64,000 nucleotides of DNA from JBMNGH01 sp050949725 (GCA_050949725.1 JBMNGH010000006.1:124001-188000), one strand, 5' to 3'. Counted from the stretch's first letter, positions 17,143-31,825 are shown. Notes: generated by a model not told the origin, from the sequence alone. Made by a program: numbers and translations.

Positions 17143-18708
17143 CTATATAATCTTTTCTATATCTAATAATTTCTTATATAATTGATCGTAATCTTCTTCA
17201 AGGGTTTTATTTTTATACATTTCCTCTAATTTGTTAACAAGTGCTTTGTATATTATATCGATATCACTTTGAGTCCGCTTGTGGTGCCGCTTGTTTTGCT
17301 CAAAAGTTTCTTCCCCTATTATGAAGCTCTCCTGCCAGTCAGGCATAATGACATCTACATCTAACTCCGCCTCTAATAAATTTTTCAAATCTTTCATACC
17401 ATTGTGTTCTCCATGTACTAAAAAAACTTTTTTAGGTAATTTATCCATAGATTTTACCCAGTTTAACAACGCAGGCTGGTCAGCATGAGATGAAAAGCCA
17501 TCTAAATTGTAAATGTTTGCTTTGACCGCTATGTCCTCTCCGTGAATCCTTACGGATTTGTATCCTTCTATTATTCTTCTTCCCAAAGTTCCTTCAGCCT
17601 GAAAGCCAATAAAAATCACAGAAGATTCCGGTCTCCATAAATTATGCTTTAAATGGTGCTTTATTCTCCCGGCTTCACACATCCCACTAGCCGAAATTAT
17701 TATCGAACCTGTCTTTATATCATTAAGCATCCTTGATTCTTCCGCACTTCTGGTCATCCTGAGGTTTTTAAATATTATGGGAGAACTACCTGTTGATTCA
17801 AAAATCTTTCTGCTTTCAGCATCATAATACTGCACACTAACTTTAAAAATTTCGCTAGCGGATATTGCCAGGGGGCTATCAACATATATATCGCAATCAG
17901 GTAATCTTTTTTCATGCTCCAGTTGACCTAGATAGTATAAAATATCCTGTGTTCTTTCTACTGCAAAAGCCGGTATAACGACATTACCCCCTCTGCTAAA
18001 AGTTTCTTTTATTATTTCTAATAATAGTTCTTTTTTATTTCCCATCTCTTGATGTATTCTGTTCCCATATGTTGACTCCATTATTAGATAGTCGGCCAGT
18101 TTTATTCTTGAAGGATCCTTTACTATAGGTTGATTTAAGTTTCCGATGTCTCCCGAGAACACCAATTTAGTCTCCTTATTCCCTTCTTTGACGAATATCT
18201 CGGCTATACTTGATCCTAAAATATGGCCTGCATCTCTTAATACAAGAGTAATATCAGAAGATATTTTCGCCGGTATATCGTAGTCTAGACCTTTAAATTG
18301 AAACATGGCTTTATTTGCATCAAAATGGTCATAGATTGGCTGCAAAAGTGGCTGCCCGGCTCTCTTTAGCTTTCTGTTTTTTCGTTCAATCTCAAGTTCT
18401 TGAATGTACCCGCTATCAGGTAACATTATTGAACATAAATCCATCGTTGCTTTGGTAGCCAATATGCTTCCCTTAAAACCTCTTTTGATTAATTTAGGTA
18501 TTAAGCCGCTGTGGTCAATATGTGCATGAGTCAGCACAACATAATCAATTTCCCCTGGAATAAAAGGAAAATCACCATAATTCCTCGCTTTTAGTTCCTT
18601 CGATCCTTGAAACATACCACAATCAACTAAAATCTTTGTTTCATTGGTTTCCAGTAGAAAACAAGATCCCGTTACCGTCCTGCAAGCACCATAAAAAGTT
18701 AATTTCAA
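17143..18708 (-). CDS. Metallo-beta-lactamase/beta-CASP RNase-like hydrolase
   Basis: A 521-residue member of the CPSF-like RNA-processing hydrolases. Zinc-site motifs are complete: LTHAHIDHSG (about 60-69), DAGHILGSS (about 160-168), SGDIGN (about 185-190); ESTYGNR opens the beta-CASP insert; GFSSHADQ (about 400-407) and VHGEHNGM (about 429-436) form the C-terminal metal-site and RNA-specificity region. Probably a cytoplasmic endo/exoribonuclease acting on mRNA or rRNA. The final 60 residues are a charged helical tail not needed by the fold. Monocistronic, with its start 40 bp from tRNA-Asn. Confidence 0.9.
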   Translation of the reverse strand: MKLTFYGACRTVTGSCFLLETNETKILVDCGMFQGSKELKARNYGDFPFIPGEIDYVVLTHAHIDHSGLIPKLIKRGFKGSILATKATMDLCSIMLPDSGYIQELEIERKNRKLKRAGQPLLQPIYDHFDANKAMFQFKGLDYDIPAKISSDITLVLRDAGHILGSSIAEIFVKEGNKETKLVFSGDIGNLNQPIVKDPSRIKLADYLIMESTYGNRIHQEMGNKKELLLEIIKETFSRGGNVVIPAFAVERTQDILYYLGQLEHEKRLPDCDIYVDSPLAISASEIFKVSVQYYDAESRKIFESTGSSPIIFKNLRMTRSAEESRMLNDIKTGSIIISASGMCEAGRIKHHLKHNLWRPESSVIFIGFQAEGTLGRRIIEGYKSVRIHGEDIAVKANIYNLDGFSSHADQPALLNWVKSMDKLPKKVFLVHGEHNGMKDLKNLLEAELDVDVIMPDWQESFIIGEETFEQNKRHHKRTQSDIDIIYKALVNKLEEMYKNKTLEEDYDQLYKKLLDIEKII

Positions 18709-18749
18709 TCCAATTCGCTCCTCGATTATTAATTTAATTTAAAAAAAAA

Positions 18750-18825
18750 TGGCTCCTCGAGTAGGATTCGAACCTACGACCCTCCGGTTAACAGCCGGAT
18801 GCTCTACCGCTGAGCTATCGAGGAA
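18750..18825 (-). tRNA. tRNA-Asn(GTT)
   Basis: 76 nt with encoded CCA, anticodon GTT, complete cloverleaf; it ends the rRNA operon 26 bp after the 5S gene. Confidence 0.97.
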
Positions 18826-18850
18826 CACATTCTTGTATATATTTAATAAT

Positions 18851-18968
18851 TTCTCGGCAGTGACCTACTCTCCCAGGGGAGTTCCCCCAGTACCATCGGC
18901 GCTGGAGGGCTTAACCTTTGTGTTCGGCATGGGAACCGGTGTTTCCCCTCCGCCATTACCACCGAGAA
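18851..18968 (-). rRNA. rrf: 5S ribosomal RNA
   Basis: About 117 nt with terminal stem TCTCGGTGG/ and the conserved loop sequences (CCGAACACAAAGG region, GGAACCGGTG). Located 3' of 23S. Confidence 0.95.
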
Positions 18969-19065
18969 ATGTGTTGTGCGATGTATGTTGTTTGAGGTGG
19001 GATTTATTTTGATTTGCTTTAGGCTTTGCTTTTCTGTTTCCTTAATTCCCACTTCTGTCTTTTTA

Positions 19066-22169
<3,104 letters not shown>

Positions 22170-22175
22170 ATTGAT

Positions 22176-22252
22176 TGGTGGGCTTAGGTGGATTCGAACC
22201 ACCGACCTCACGCTTATCAGGCGTGCGCTCTCACCTGCTGAGCTATAAGCCC
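22176..22252 (-). tRNA. tRNA-Ile(GAT)
   Basis: 77 nt with encoded CCA, anticodon GAT; first tRNA upstream of the 23S gene in the rRNA spacer. Confidence 0.97.
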
Positions 22253-22262
22253 TCTTATGGTT

Positions 22263-22338
22263 TGGTGGAGATGAGGAGATTCGAACTCCTGACCCCCTGC
22301 GTGCAAGGCAGGTGCTCTCCCAGCTGAGCTACATCCCC
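22263..22338 (-). tRNA. tRNA-Ala(TGC)
   Basis: 76 nt with encoded CCA, anticodon TGC; lies between 16S and tRNA-Ile, so the spacer reads 16S, Ala, Ile, 23S in transcription order. Confidence 0.97.
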
Positions 22339-22359
22339 ATAGGACTGTTTACCTAGACA

Positions 22360-24058
<1,699 letters not shown>

Positions 24059-24078
24059 CATTTAACCTCAGGATTTTT

Positions 24079-24107
24079 ATTATAATATTTATTGTTTTAT
24101 TTGTCAA
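24079..24107 (-). promoter_or_regulatory. rRNA operon promoter
   Basis: Perfect TTGACA (24107-24102) and TATAAT (24084-24079) with a 17-bp spacer, about 155 bp before the 16S gene, followed by the processing-stem leader. The A/T-rich stretch upstream (24108-24316) holds no gene and may serve as an UP element. Confidence 0.9.
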
Positions 24108-24316
24108 TAGTTTAATTCTGCTCTTCTTCTTCTTCAAATATTCATTTATCATGATTGTTAAACTCAACGATAAACAATATATCATACACCCAAATCAACT
24201 TCAATTTTTAATAACATCGGTTATCAAAAATGTAATATTTATTACTCATTATTCTTAGCTTAAACTCCGTTTTTCGTCATAATCCTTTTGTATCACATTA
24301 CACTGTAGATTTAACA

Positions 24317-24958
24317 TTACTTGAAGTCGAGTATGGCTTGTGGAACATCGCCTATTATTATTGTTTCAGCAACAGGAACATCTGTTGTTGTAACAACATT
24401 TGAGCTTAATAGGGGCATTACTACTTTTATTTCCGCTTTAATCTCTAGAATTATCCTGTGCCTAGTCTGATTTATACCCGCTTCCTCGAAGGACTCAGTA
24501 GTGTTTACTCGTACGGATCCAACCGGATACAGATGCACATTAATGGGCGGACCTAGATTTGCCAGTATTTTGCTCCCGCTGGCCATTCCTAAAGGTATTT
24601 TAATAACTTCAAATGATACGTCTTGCAGTGCATCTACGACTTCAAGTGTTGTATCAGTTTCTAATCGATTTATTTCAATAGTATTTATTTGAATAAGTGT
24701 AACCTGGCCATAAGAATTTTTATGGATAGATATGAGATCTTTGTATTGAACATTTTTTACTATTTTTTCTTTAACGGCTTTGTTGATAACTTCAGTTACG
24801 ATCAAACGTGCTCTTGATTCTGATATTGCGTAAATACTCGGGGTAATCTGTCTTTCGAAAAACTTAAAAAAACCTAAGGATATCAACGTAAGTATAATAA
24901 TGAGAACAAATATTTTAAGACTCTTTCTGTGCCTATAAAGCCTTTTGTATCTAAACAC
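24317..24958 (-). CDS. yunB: Sporulation protein YunB
   Basis: A 213-residue protein with one N-terminal membrane helix (about 14-33) after a basic start, then an extracytoplasmic domain with ISESRARLIVTEVINKAV (about 43-60) and PLGMASGSKILANLGPPI (about 122-139), both characteristic of YunB. The family is sigma-E-controlled in Bacillus and needed for efficient spore formation; the molecular role is unknown. Single gene between tyrS and the rRNA promoter. Confidence 0.88.
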   Translation of the reverse strand: MFRYKRLYRHRKSLKIFVLIIILTLISLGFFKFFERQITPSIYAISESRARLIVTEVINKAVKEKIVKNVQYKDLISIHKNSYGQVTLIQINTIEINRLETDTTLEVVDALQDVSFEVIKIPLGMASGSKILANLGPPINVHLYPVGSVRVNTTESFEEAGINQTRHRIILEIKAEIKVVMPLLSSNVVTTTDVPVAETIIIGDVPQAILDFK

Positions 24959-25031
24959 GACAAATCCCCCTCATTATATCTTATGCATGAAGGGAATTTG
25001 ATGTGATTTTTTAACTCAATTTTTTATAACT

Positions 25032-26258
25032 TTAATTGAAATTAATCCTCTTAAATTTTCTTTTACCAACCTGGACGATCATACTTGCATCAATTTTTAT
25101 ATCAATCGCCTCTTCAATTTTTTGTCCATTTATCTTAACTGCACCTTGTGATATAAGTCTCTGAGCTTCACTTGTAGATGTGGTAAGACCTGCTAATTTT
25201 AGCAATTTAGGCAGCCAGATACTTCCGTCTTGGTTAATATGTTGGCAAGTCAAAATAAATTCGGGTAACTCATCCGGCAAATTCCCTTTCTGAAACACTT
25301 TTATAAAATTGGTTTCTGCCTTATCTGCTGCCTCAGGCCCGTGATATTGCCTGACAAGTGATTTTGCAAGCTTCATCTTAGCGTCTCTTGGGTGGAGTTT
25401 GCCACTGTCTATTTTATTAAAAATTGTATCTATTTCCTCATCAGCAAAATCTGATGCCAGTCGAAAGTAATCAGGCATAATCTTATCGGGTATAGACATT
25501 GCTTTTCCGTAAATTTGATCAGGGGGTTCATCGACACCTATATAATTTCCGAAGCTTTTGCTCATTTTTCTTATCCCATCGATTCCTTCTAATACGGGCA
25601 TCATTAAGGCAATTTGCGGTTCTTGACCGTATTCTTTTTGAAGTGTCCGCCCTACTAGTAGATTAAATTTTTGCTCCGTCGCACCCATTTCCACATCAGC
25701 CTCTAGAGCAACAGAGTCATATCCTTGCATTAGAGGATAAAGAAATTCATGTAGTGAAATCGGATTTTCATTTCTGAAACGTGCCGCAAAATCCTCCCTT
25801 TCCAAGATTCTTGCAAGCGTATACTTTGAGGCAAGTCTTATTACTTCTTGAAAAGTCATCTTCCCTAACCAATCGCTGTTAAAAACTATCCTGGTTTTTG
25901 TCCTGTCAAGTATTTTGAATACTTGTTCCTTATAGGTCCTTGCGTTTTCTATGATTTCATCTTTTGTTAACTGTCTCCTGGTCTCAGAACGGCCTGTTGG
26001 ATCTCCTATCATACCGGTAAAATCACCTATAATTATTATTACCTGGTGGCCAAGGTCTTGAAACTGGCGTAACTTTTTCAATACTACAGCATGGCCGATA
26101 TGAATATCCGGTGCTGTTGGATCTAATCCCAACTTGATTTTTAAAGGCCTGTCTTGTTTATATGATTTTTTTAGTTTCTGCAGCAGCTCTTCCTCTGAAA
26201 TAATTTCAGAGGTATTAGATTTGATTATTTTTAATTGTTCTTCAGGTTTCAAACCCAT
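25032..26258 (-). CDS. tyrS: Tyrosyl-tRNA synthetase
   Basis: A 408-residue class I synthetase. The nucleotide-binding HIGH motif is HIGHAVV (about 53-59), KMSKS is intact (about 232-236, followed by FGNYIG), and a C-terminal S4 RNA-binding domain holds LISQGAVKINGQ (about 363-374). The overall form matches the TyrZ-like branch rather than the main Bacillus TyrS. Unlike pheST and thrS no T-box leader fits in the short 138-bp gap to the divergent PBP gene. Confidence 0.95.
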   Translation of the reverse strand: MGLKPEEQLKIIKSNTSEIISEEELLQKLKKSYKQDRPLKIKLGLDPTAPDIHIGHAVVLKKLRQFQDLGHQVIIIIGDFTGMIGDPTGRSETRRQLTKDEIIENARTYKEQVFKILDRTKTRIVFNSDWLGKMTFQEVIRLASKYTLARILEREDFAARFRNENPISLHEFLYPLMQGYDSVALEADVEMGATEQKFNLLVGRTLQKEYGQEPQIALMMPVLEGIDGIRKMSKSFGNYIGVDEPPDQIYGKAMSIPDKIMPDYFRLASDFADEEIDTIFNKIDSGKLHPRDAKMKLAKSLVRQYHGPEAADKAETNFIKVFQKGNLPDELPEFILTCQHINQDGSIWLPKLLKLAGLTTSTSEAQRLISQGAVKINGQKIEEAIDIKIDASMIVQVGKRKFKRINFN

Positions 26259-26327
26259 CCCTCTTCCGATTAAATCTTTATTGATACATTATAGCATAGT
26301 GACAAAGGATGTTCAAATAATTGCTGT

Positions 26328-26356
26328 TTCCCTAATTATTTACTGTGTGGTATAAT
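26328..26356 (+). promoter_or_regulatory. Probable promoter of the class A PBP gene
   Basis: TATAAT (26351-26356) 40 bp before the ATG, with a weak -35 (TTCCCT) 17 bp upstream. Confidence 0.5.
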
Positions 26357-26396
26357 AATTAAAAATTACTATTTAAGGGATGCCAGGAGGATTATT

Positions 26397-28799
26397 ATGA
26401 CTAAAAGACGTAAGAAAAAACGGGGAATTATATCTTTCAAAGGTATAATTATTGCTGTTATAATATTAGTTTTAATAATATTTGGGACAGGTATGGGAGT
26501 TTTTTTCTCATACGTAAAAGATGCCCCGGAATTTGACCCTGTTAAATTAAGGGCGAGTGAAACTTCGTTCGTTTATGATGAAGATGGCCAAATAATAGCT
26601 GAGCTTCACGGCGAACAAAACCGTGTGCCAGTAAATATTGAAAAAGTACCAGAACACTTAAAAAATGCCTTTATAGCAATTGAAGACCAGGCATTTTACA
26701 AGCACAGGGGTATTAATATAAGATCGATTTTAGGAGCAGCAATAACCGATATTGTTCACGGTGGATACCACAGAGGAGCTAGCACCATTACACAACAGCT
26801 TATTAAAAACTCTTTTTTGTCGAGTGATAAAACCCTTAAACGAAAAGCACAGGAGGCATGGTTGGCTATACAGCTTGAAAGGCACTACACCAAAGAACAG
26901 ATTTTTGAATTTTACTTAAATCAAATTTACTTCGGCCATGCTTCATATGGTGTGGAATCTGCGGCCCAAACTTTTTTCGGAAAAAGCGTTGAGGAATTAA
27001 ACCTAGCAGAATCTGCAATGCTTGCTGGTGTTCCTAAGAGTCCGTCACTTTATTCACCCTACTTAAATTTTGAGAATGCTAAAGGTCGCCAGGAAATAGT
27101 ATTAAATGCGATGACCGACTTGGGATATATAACAAAAGAGGAAGCAGAAAAAGCAAAAAAGGAAGAAATAAACCTTGTAGGTCTAAAAAATGCTAAAGCA
27201 GACTACAAAGCGCCCTTTTTTACAGACTACGTTATACTAGAGGTCGTTGAACTCCTACAGAAGGAACTAGGACTTTCAGAAGAGCAGGCTTATGACAAAA
27301 TATATAGAGAAGGTTTGAGGATATATACAACCGTTGATTTAAATGTACAAAAAACCGCAGAAAATGTTTTAGCAGATCCTAACAATTATCCTTACACTGC
27401 AAATGATAAAAATGAAAACCCACAGCCACAAGCCGCAGCTGTTGTCATTGAACCTCAGACAGGACATATTAAAGCAATGGTCGGCGGAAGAGAACATTTA
27501 CAAAAGCTAGGGTTTAACAGAGCCCATCAAGCTTATAGACAGCCAGGCTCTGCATTTAAACCGATTGTTGTATATACCGGTGCCATAGATATGGGGTTTA
27601 CCGCAGCCTCGGTCGTAGATGATTCTCCTGTATCTTATAGAGCAGGAGACGGGAAATGGTGGTCACCTGAAAACTATACGAGAGATTTTAAAGGTTTAAC
27701 GACAATCAGAAAGGCAATAGCAGATTCAGTCAATGTTGTAGCGGTAAAAGTATTGGACACATTGGGGGTAGACAGGGGTATTGATTATGCCCAAAAGCTT
27801 GGCATAAAAAGTCTTGTTCTTTCCGGAGACAGAAATGACAGACAGCTTTCTATCGCTTTAGGAGGTATAACAAAGGGGGTCACCCCGCTGGAGCTTGCTT
27901 CCGCTTACGGGACACTCGCCAATGAAGGTGTGCACGTCGAACCTACTGCAGTATTAAAAATTATCGACAAAAGCGGAAAGGTTTTAATCGATAATAAACC
28001 TGAACAGTGGTCAGCTGTTAGCAGCCAAGTGGCTTACATTATTACTGATATGTTGAGAAGTGTAGTAACTGAAGGGACAGGTACAAGGCTAGCAAGTTTT
28101 CCAGTACCTGTTGCGGGTAAGACTGGTACAACTACTGATAACAAAGACGTGTGGTTTGCCGGCTATACTCCTAATTATGCAGCTGTGGTTTGGATAGGCC
28201 ATGACGAACCGACGCCAATGAAAAATGTTGCTGGAGGGTATCAACCTGCTCTTATGTGGAAGGCTATTATGACTGAAGCTCACAAAGGGATCTCCTCATC
28301 TAAATTCGAGCGCCCCGGCGGCATTGTAGGGCCAATACCCGTTTGTAGAGATTCCGGTCAACTACCCACAGAACTATGCTACAAAGATCAAAGAGGAAAT
28401 AGGATTCGAAACGAGTATTTTATAAAGGGTACTGAACCAACAGCAACTTGTAGTGTTCACATTGAAGAAATGATCGACACCTCAACAGGATTGCTGGCAA
28501 CGCCTTACTGCCCTGAAGAATTAGTGGAGCCCCGGGTTTTCATTCAAAGGCCTGAGCCTTACAAAGCTTCATCATCAGGCAAGATACCGCTCGATGCAAA
28601 GTATGAGCCTCCAACATCACCATGCGATGTTCATCTACACGGGCAACATCAAGACGATTGGTATGATGAAGAAGTTGGGTCAGACTTCGAAGATTATGAA
28701 TCACAAGGCGAAGGCAATAATGGCAATAATAATGATGATGACTTTCCTGACAACAACGGCAACGATGAGTCAGACAATCATAATGTCAATTTAAATTGA
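26397..28799 (+). CDS. Class A penicillin-binding protein (bifunctional PBP1)
   Basis: An 800-residue bifunctional peptidoglycan synthase. An N-terminal anchor (about 15-38) is followed by the GT51 glycosyltransferase domain with IEDQAFYKHRGI and STITQQL (about 95-190), and a transpeptidase domain with active-site GSAFKP (about 381-386), SVN (about 443-445) and KTGTT (about 578-582). After 630 there is a cysteine-containing segment (PVCRDSGQLP, PYCPEE) and a low-complexity D/E/N/G tail (about 740-800). One of only two plus-strand genes. It has its own promoter and a terminator. Confidence 0.95.
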   Translation: MTKRRKKKRGIISFKGIIIAVIILVLIIFGTGMGVFFSYVKDAPEFDPVKLRASETSFVYDEDGQIIAELHGEQNRVPVNIEKVPEHLKNAFIAIEDQAFYKHRGINIRSILGAAITDIVHGGYHRGASTITQQLIKNSFLSSDKTLKRKAQEAWLAIQLERHYTKEQIFEFYLNQIYFGHASYGVESAAQTFFGKSVEELNLAESAMLAGVPKSPSLYSPYLNFENAKGRQEIVLNAMTDLGYITKEEAEKAKKEEINLVGLKNAKADYKAPFFTDYVILEVVELLQKELGLSEEQAYDKIYREGLRIYTTVDLNVQKTAENVLADPNNYPYTANDKNENPQPQAAAVVIEPQTGHIKAMVGGREHLQKLGFNRAHQAYRQPGSAFKPIVVYTGAIDMGFTAASVVDDSPVSYRAGDGKWWSPENYTRDFKGLTTIRKAIADSVNVVAVKVLDTLGVDRGIDYAQKLGIKSLVLSGDRNDRQLSIALGGITKGVTPLELASAYGTLANEGVHVEPTAVLKIIDKSGKVLIDNKPEQWSAVSSQVAYIITDMLRSVVTEGTGTRLASFPVPVAGKTGTTTDNKDVWFAGYTPNYAAVVWIGHDEPTPMKNVAGGYQPALMWKAIMTEAHKGISSSKFERPGGIVGPIPVCRDSGQLPTELCYKDQRGNRIRNEYFIKGTEPTATCSVHIEEMIDTSTGLLATPYCPEELVEPRVFIQRPEPYKASSSGKIPLDAKYEPPTSPCDVHLHGQHQDDWYDEEVGSDFEDYESQGEGNNGNNNDDDFPDNNGNDESDNHNVNLN

Positions 28800-28836
28800 A
28801 ATAATCATAGCACTGAATTGAATTAAGATATAAATT

Positions 28837-28864
28837 AAGTGGGCGAAACTAACCGCCCACTTTT
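28837..28864 (+). terminator. Terminator after the PBP gene
   Basis: AAGTGGGCG, 8-nt loop, CGCCCACTT, then TT; 38 bp after the stop codon. Confidence 0.85.
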
Positions 28865-28870
28865 CAGTTG

Positions 28871-28969
28871 TTATTTAAATACCACGGCTTATGCCTGTGG
28901 TATTTAAATAAGCTTATAGCTATGAGTAGAAAAATAGAGCCCTTGAGACCCTGCAGTAAATACTCATAG
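28871..28969. repeat. Two consecutive palindromes, possible relict of an IS200/IS605-like element
   Basis: First hairpin: perfect 15-nt arms TTATTTAAATACCAC (28871-28885) and GTGGTATTTAAATAA (28897-28911). Second: CTATGAGTA (28920-28928) and TACTCATAG (28961-28969). A hairpin at each end of a ~100-bp A/T-rich segment is reminiscent of subterminal hairpins of IS200/IS605 elements, but no tnpA or tnpB is present. A plain structured 3' region is the alternative. Confidence 0.4.
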
Positions 28970-28989
28970 GGTTGGAACAAGCTATCCTT

Positions 28990-29454
28990 TTACGGGTGGT
29001 TATGATTTTCGAGAAAGTCTTCTGAATCGATCAGCTCTATTCCGTTTAATTTGAGATATGCTGCTGTAACACCCATCCCTTGTTTTAATAAGTTTTTAAA
29101 ATTGCCGTCGTAAATATCTTTACAACCGCAAGAAGGTGATCTAGATTTTAAAATAGCCTTATCAGCCCCTGACAAAAGTGCCAGTTTCAATGTTTCTTTT
29201 GCTCCGATAATAAAAAATTTAGTTACATCTCTACCATCAGCAGTCATAACAATAGCATTTTTTTTTATAACATCAAATCCATCACCTGAGATTATCTCTG
29301 CAGGGGGTCTTGGCGTCGGAAGCCCTCCAGCTTGCTCAGGGCAAAATGGAATTGCTCTTTTTTGCTTGAGCAAGGATTTGAAATCCCCATGACTGTTATT
29401 GTCACCATTATACTTGCAATTAATGCCTACTAGACAGGCGCTTATCAGATACAT
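28990..29454 (-). CDS. DUF523-family protein
   Basis: A 154-residue protein with the DUF523 start MYLISACLVGINCKYNG, the PEQAGGLPTPRPPAEI segment (about 39-54) and a conserved CGCKDIYDGNF (about 108-118). Cysteines at 8, 13, 38, 108 and 110 suggest a metal or Fe-S site. It overlaps the mutS2 stop by one base (TAATG), so translation is coupled. No function is established; some longer family members are fused to a DUF1722 domain, which is absent here. Confidence 0.85.
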   Translation of the reverse strand: MYLISACLVGINCKYNGDNNSHGDFKSLLKQKRAIPFCPEQAGGLPTPRPPAEIISGDGFDVIKKNAIVMTADGRDVTKFFIIGAKETLKLALLSGADKAILKSRSPSCGCKDIYDGNFKNLLKQGMGVTAAYLKLNGIELIDSEDFLENHNHP

Positions 29455-31817
29455 TATCCTAATTCCACCACCGTTACTCCCAGTCCTCCTTCTTCATAAT
29501 TTCCAGACCTGAAAGACTTTACATTAGGTCTTTTCTTCAACATTTCTTGAATTCCGCGTCTAAGAGTACCCGTGCCTTTGCCGTGTATCAACGTTACTAC
29601 ATATACACCAGCAAGGTAGGCATCGTCAAGGTATTTATCTACTTTTTCAAAAGCTTCCTCCAAGTTTAATCCTCTTAAATCGAGCTGCGGCGAAAAATCT
29701 TTGGCTTTCAACACTCCTAACGATGAGTACTTGTGTATTTCTTGTTTTGAATCATGATACCCAGTATATATAAGGCTGTCTAGGGGAACATTTATCTTCA
29801 TTATTCCAACTTGAACCTGTGCAGTTCTAGCAGGCTCATCGATCATAAGTATATCTCCTTCTTGATCCAGACCTGAAATTTTCACCCTGTCGCCAGGCTT
29901 TAAAGATTTATCGGATTTAAATGAGGCTTTTTTTATTATGTCCTTTTCGACTAAAAACTGGTTATCTATGTTTTTAAGCCATGCCTTTGTTTTCTGTATT
30001 GCTCGGTCTCTAATCCGTCTCTCATCAGTCTCTTTGATAACTTTTAATTCCGCAATGATCTGTTCAGATTCGTCTTTTATTTTTTCGAGCAATTTTCTCC
30101 CGGTCTGTTTGGCCTTTTCAAGAATTTTATCGCGCTGTAAAACGATCTGCTGTCTCTCTTCTTCCAACTTTTTCATTTTTTTTATATACTCGTTTTTTAG
30201 TTCGTGTATTTCTTTTTTTTCTGTCTCTGTCCTATGTTTTTGCTCTTCAATGTACTTAAGCATTTCCTCAACCTTTAAATTTTCCTCAGATATAAATGTT
30301 TTGGCCATACTTATTATATTTCTATTCAAACCTAATCTTTTTGCGATTTCCAAGGCGTTACTCTTCCCGGGAATTCCGATCGTTAATTTAAAGGTCGGTT
30401 TTAGGGTATTTACGTTGAATTCAACACTGGCATTTTGAATGCCTTTTTGGGTAAACGCATATGTTTTTAGTTCACTGTAATGAGTTGTTGCAATAACCTT
30501 AGAACCCTTTTGACGAAAATATTCCAGTATTGCCATAGCCAGAGCAGCACCTTCAGCAGGGTCCGTCCCTGCTCCTAGTTCGTCAAGCAAAACAAGACAA
30601 TTATCATCTGACTTTTCTACAATTTGTCTAATATTACTCATGTGACCTGAAAATGTGCTTAGGCTTTGTTCAATACTTTGTTCGTCTCCGATATCAGCAA
30701 AAACCTCATCAAAGACAGATATTTTTGTGCCCTCCGCAGCTGGAACTAGTAAACCGGATTGTGCCATAAACACAAACAAGCCCACGGTCTTCAGGGCTAC
30801 AGTCTTGCCACCTGTATTAGGTCCTGTAATAACAAGGATATCAAATTCGTCACCTAAATGCATATTAATAGGGACAACTTCACCTTTAAGTAGTGGGTGT
30901 CTGCCCGACTTTATATCTATAAATCCCCTTGCATTAATCTCTGGTTCCACACCATTGACATCCAAGCTGTATTTTGCCTTAGCCATAATAAAATCTAATT
31001 TAACTAATCGTTGATATGTGTCCTTTAAATAATCACAATTATCCTTAATTTTATTTGTTAAATTTTTTAAAATTACCTCAATTTCTTTTCTTTCTTCTCC
31101 GTCCAGACTGCTCAGCTCATTGTTTAATCTCACAACAGACATAGGCTCTATATACAATGTAGCCCCACTGCCGGATTGGTCATGTACAACGCCTTGTAGA
31201 CTATTCCTGTATTCTTGTTTTACGGGAACTACATACCTGTCTTTTCGAATTGTGAGGATGGGCTCCTGCAACATCTTTTGATATTGGGGAGAAAATATTA
31301 TTTCATCAAGCCTTTCCCTTATCCTGCGAGACAATATTTTTTTTCTTTGCCTTATGGAGTATAGTTTAGGACTGGCATTGTCAGAAATCTCATCTTCATT
31401 TACAATAGCGTTAGTGATTTTTTCTTCTATGGAACGAAAGGAATAGAGGCCTTCTATTATTTGACCCAACCTGCCACAGCCATCAAGTTTTTTTTCTTCC
31501 CAAACTGATTTCGTTAGGCGGGATGCTCTCATAGTTGAAGAGATCTCCAACAATTTCTTCGGAGACAAAACTGAACCGAGAGAAGCTAAACTCAGAGAGT
31601 CTCCAATGTCCCTTAAACCCTCTAAAGGAAGCTTAATACCAGACTTGACAATAAATACACCTTCGCTTGTCTCTAGCAATCGCCTTTTTACCACATCAAT
31701 GTCTGAAGATGGCTTAAGCTGTAAAATCATCGTTTTAGCCATCTCAGTCAAAGCATAATTACTCAAAAGCTCTTTAATCTTATCAAATTCCAATACAACT
31801 TCGGCCCTTTTATTCAT
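29454..31817 (-). CDS. mutS2: Endonuclease MutS2
   Basis: About 787 residues. The MutS-type core carries Walker A GPNTGGKTV (about 330-338), LDELGAGTDPAEGAAL and a TTHYSEL motif; a long coiled coil (about 500-610) leads to a KOW-like segment and the C-terminal Smr nuclease domain with LDLRGL and HGKGTGTLR (about 706-760). MutS2 acts on branched DNA and, in Firmicutes, splits collided ribosomes. The ATG at 31817 with AGGTGAT upstream is preferred over a longer reading that begins inside polX. Confidence 0.95.
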   Translation of the reverse strand: MNKRAEVVLEFDKIKELLSNYALTEMAKTMILQLKPSSDIDVVKRRLLETSEGVFIVKSGIKLPLEGLRDIGDSLSLASLGSVLSPKKLLEISSTMRASRLTKSVWEEKKLDGCGRLGQIIEGLYSFRSIEEKITNAIVNEDEISDNASPKLYSIRQRKKILSRRIRERLDEIIFSPQYQKMLQEPILTIRKDRYVVPVKQEYRNSLQGVVHDQSGSGATLYIEPMSVVRLNNELSSLDGEERKEIEVILKNLTNKIKDNCDYLKDTYQRLVKLDFIMAKAKYSLDVNGVEPEINARGFIDIKSGRHPLLKGEVVPINMHLGDEFDILVITGPNTGGKTVALKTVGLFVFMAQSGLLVPAAEGTKISVFDEVFADIGDEQSIEQSLSTFSGHMSNIRQIVEKSDDNCLVLLDELGAGTDPAEGAALAMAILEYFRQKGSKVIATTHYSELKTYAFTQKGIQNASVEFNVNTLKPTFKLTIGIPGKSNALEIAKRLGLNRNIISMAKTFISEENLKVEEMLKYIEEQKHRTETEKKEIHELKNEYIKKMKKLEEERQQIVLQRDKILEKAKQTGRKLLEKIKDESEQIIAELKVIKETDERRIRDRAIQKTKAWLKNIDNQFLVEKDIIKKASFKSDKSLKPGDRVKISGLDQEGDILMIDEPARTAQVQVGIMKINVPLDSLIYTGYHDSKQEIHKYSSLGVLKAKDFSPQLDLRGLNLEEAFEKVDKYLDDAYLAGVYVVTLIHGKGTGTLRRGIQEMLKKRPNVKSFRSGNYEEGGLGVTVVELG

Positions 31818-31825
31818 CAAATCAC

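Noticed and set aside
26259..26396. T-box leader for tyrS
   Set aside because: The 138-bp divergent gap contains no TGG-core T-box sequence or terminator.
28921..28990. CRISPR-like repeat end (GGGTTGGAAC) after PBP1
   Set aside because: Only one copy, no spacer array and no cas genes; explained better as part of the palindrome region.
29938..31014. Plus-strand frames of 166 and 119 codons opposite mutS2
   Set aside because: Antisense shadows of a conserved gene; low-complexity Ser/Leu/Phe composition and no ribosome sites.
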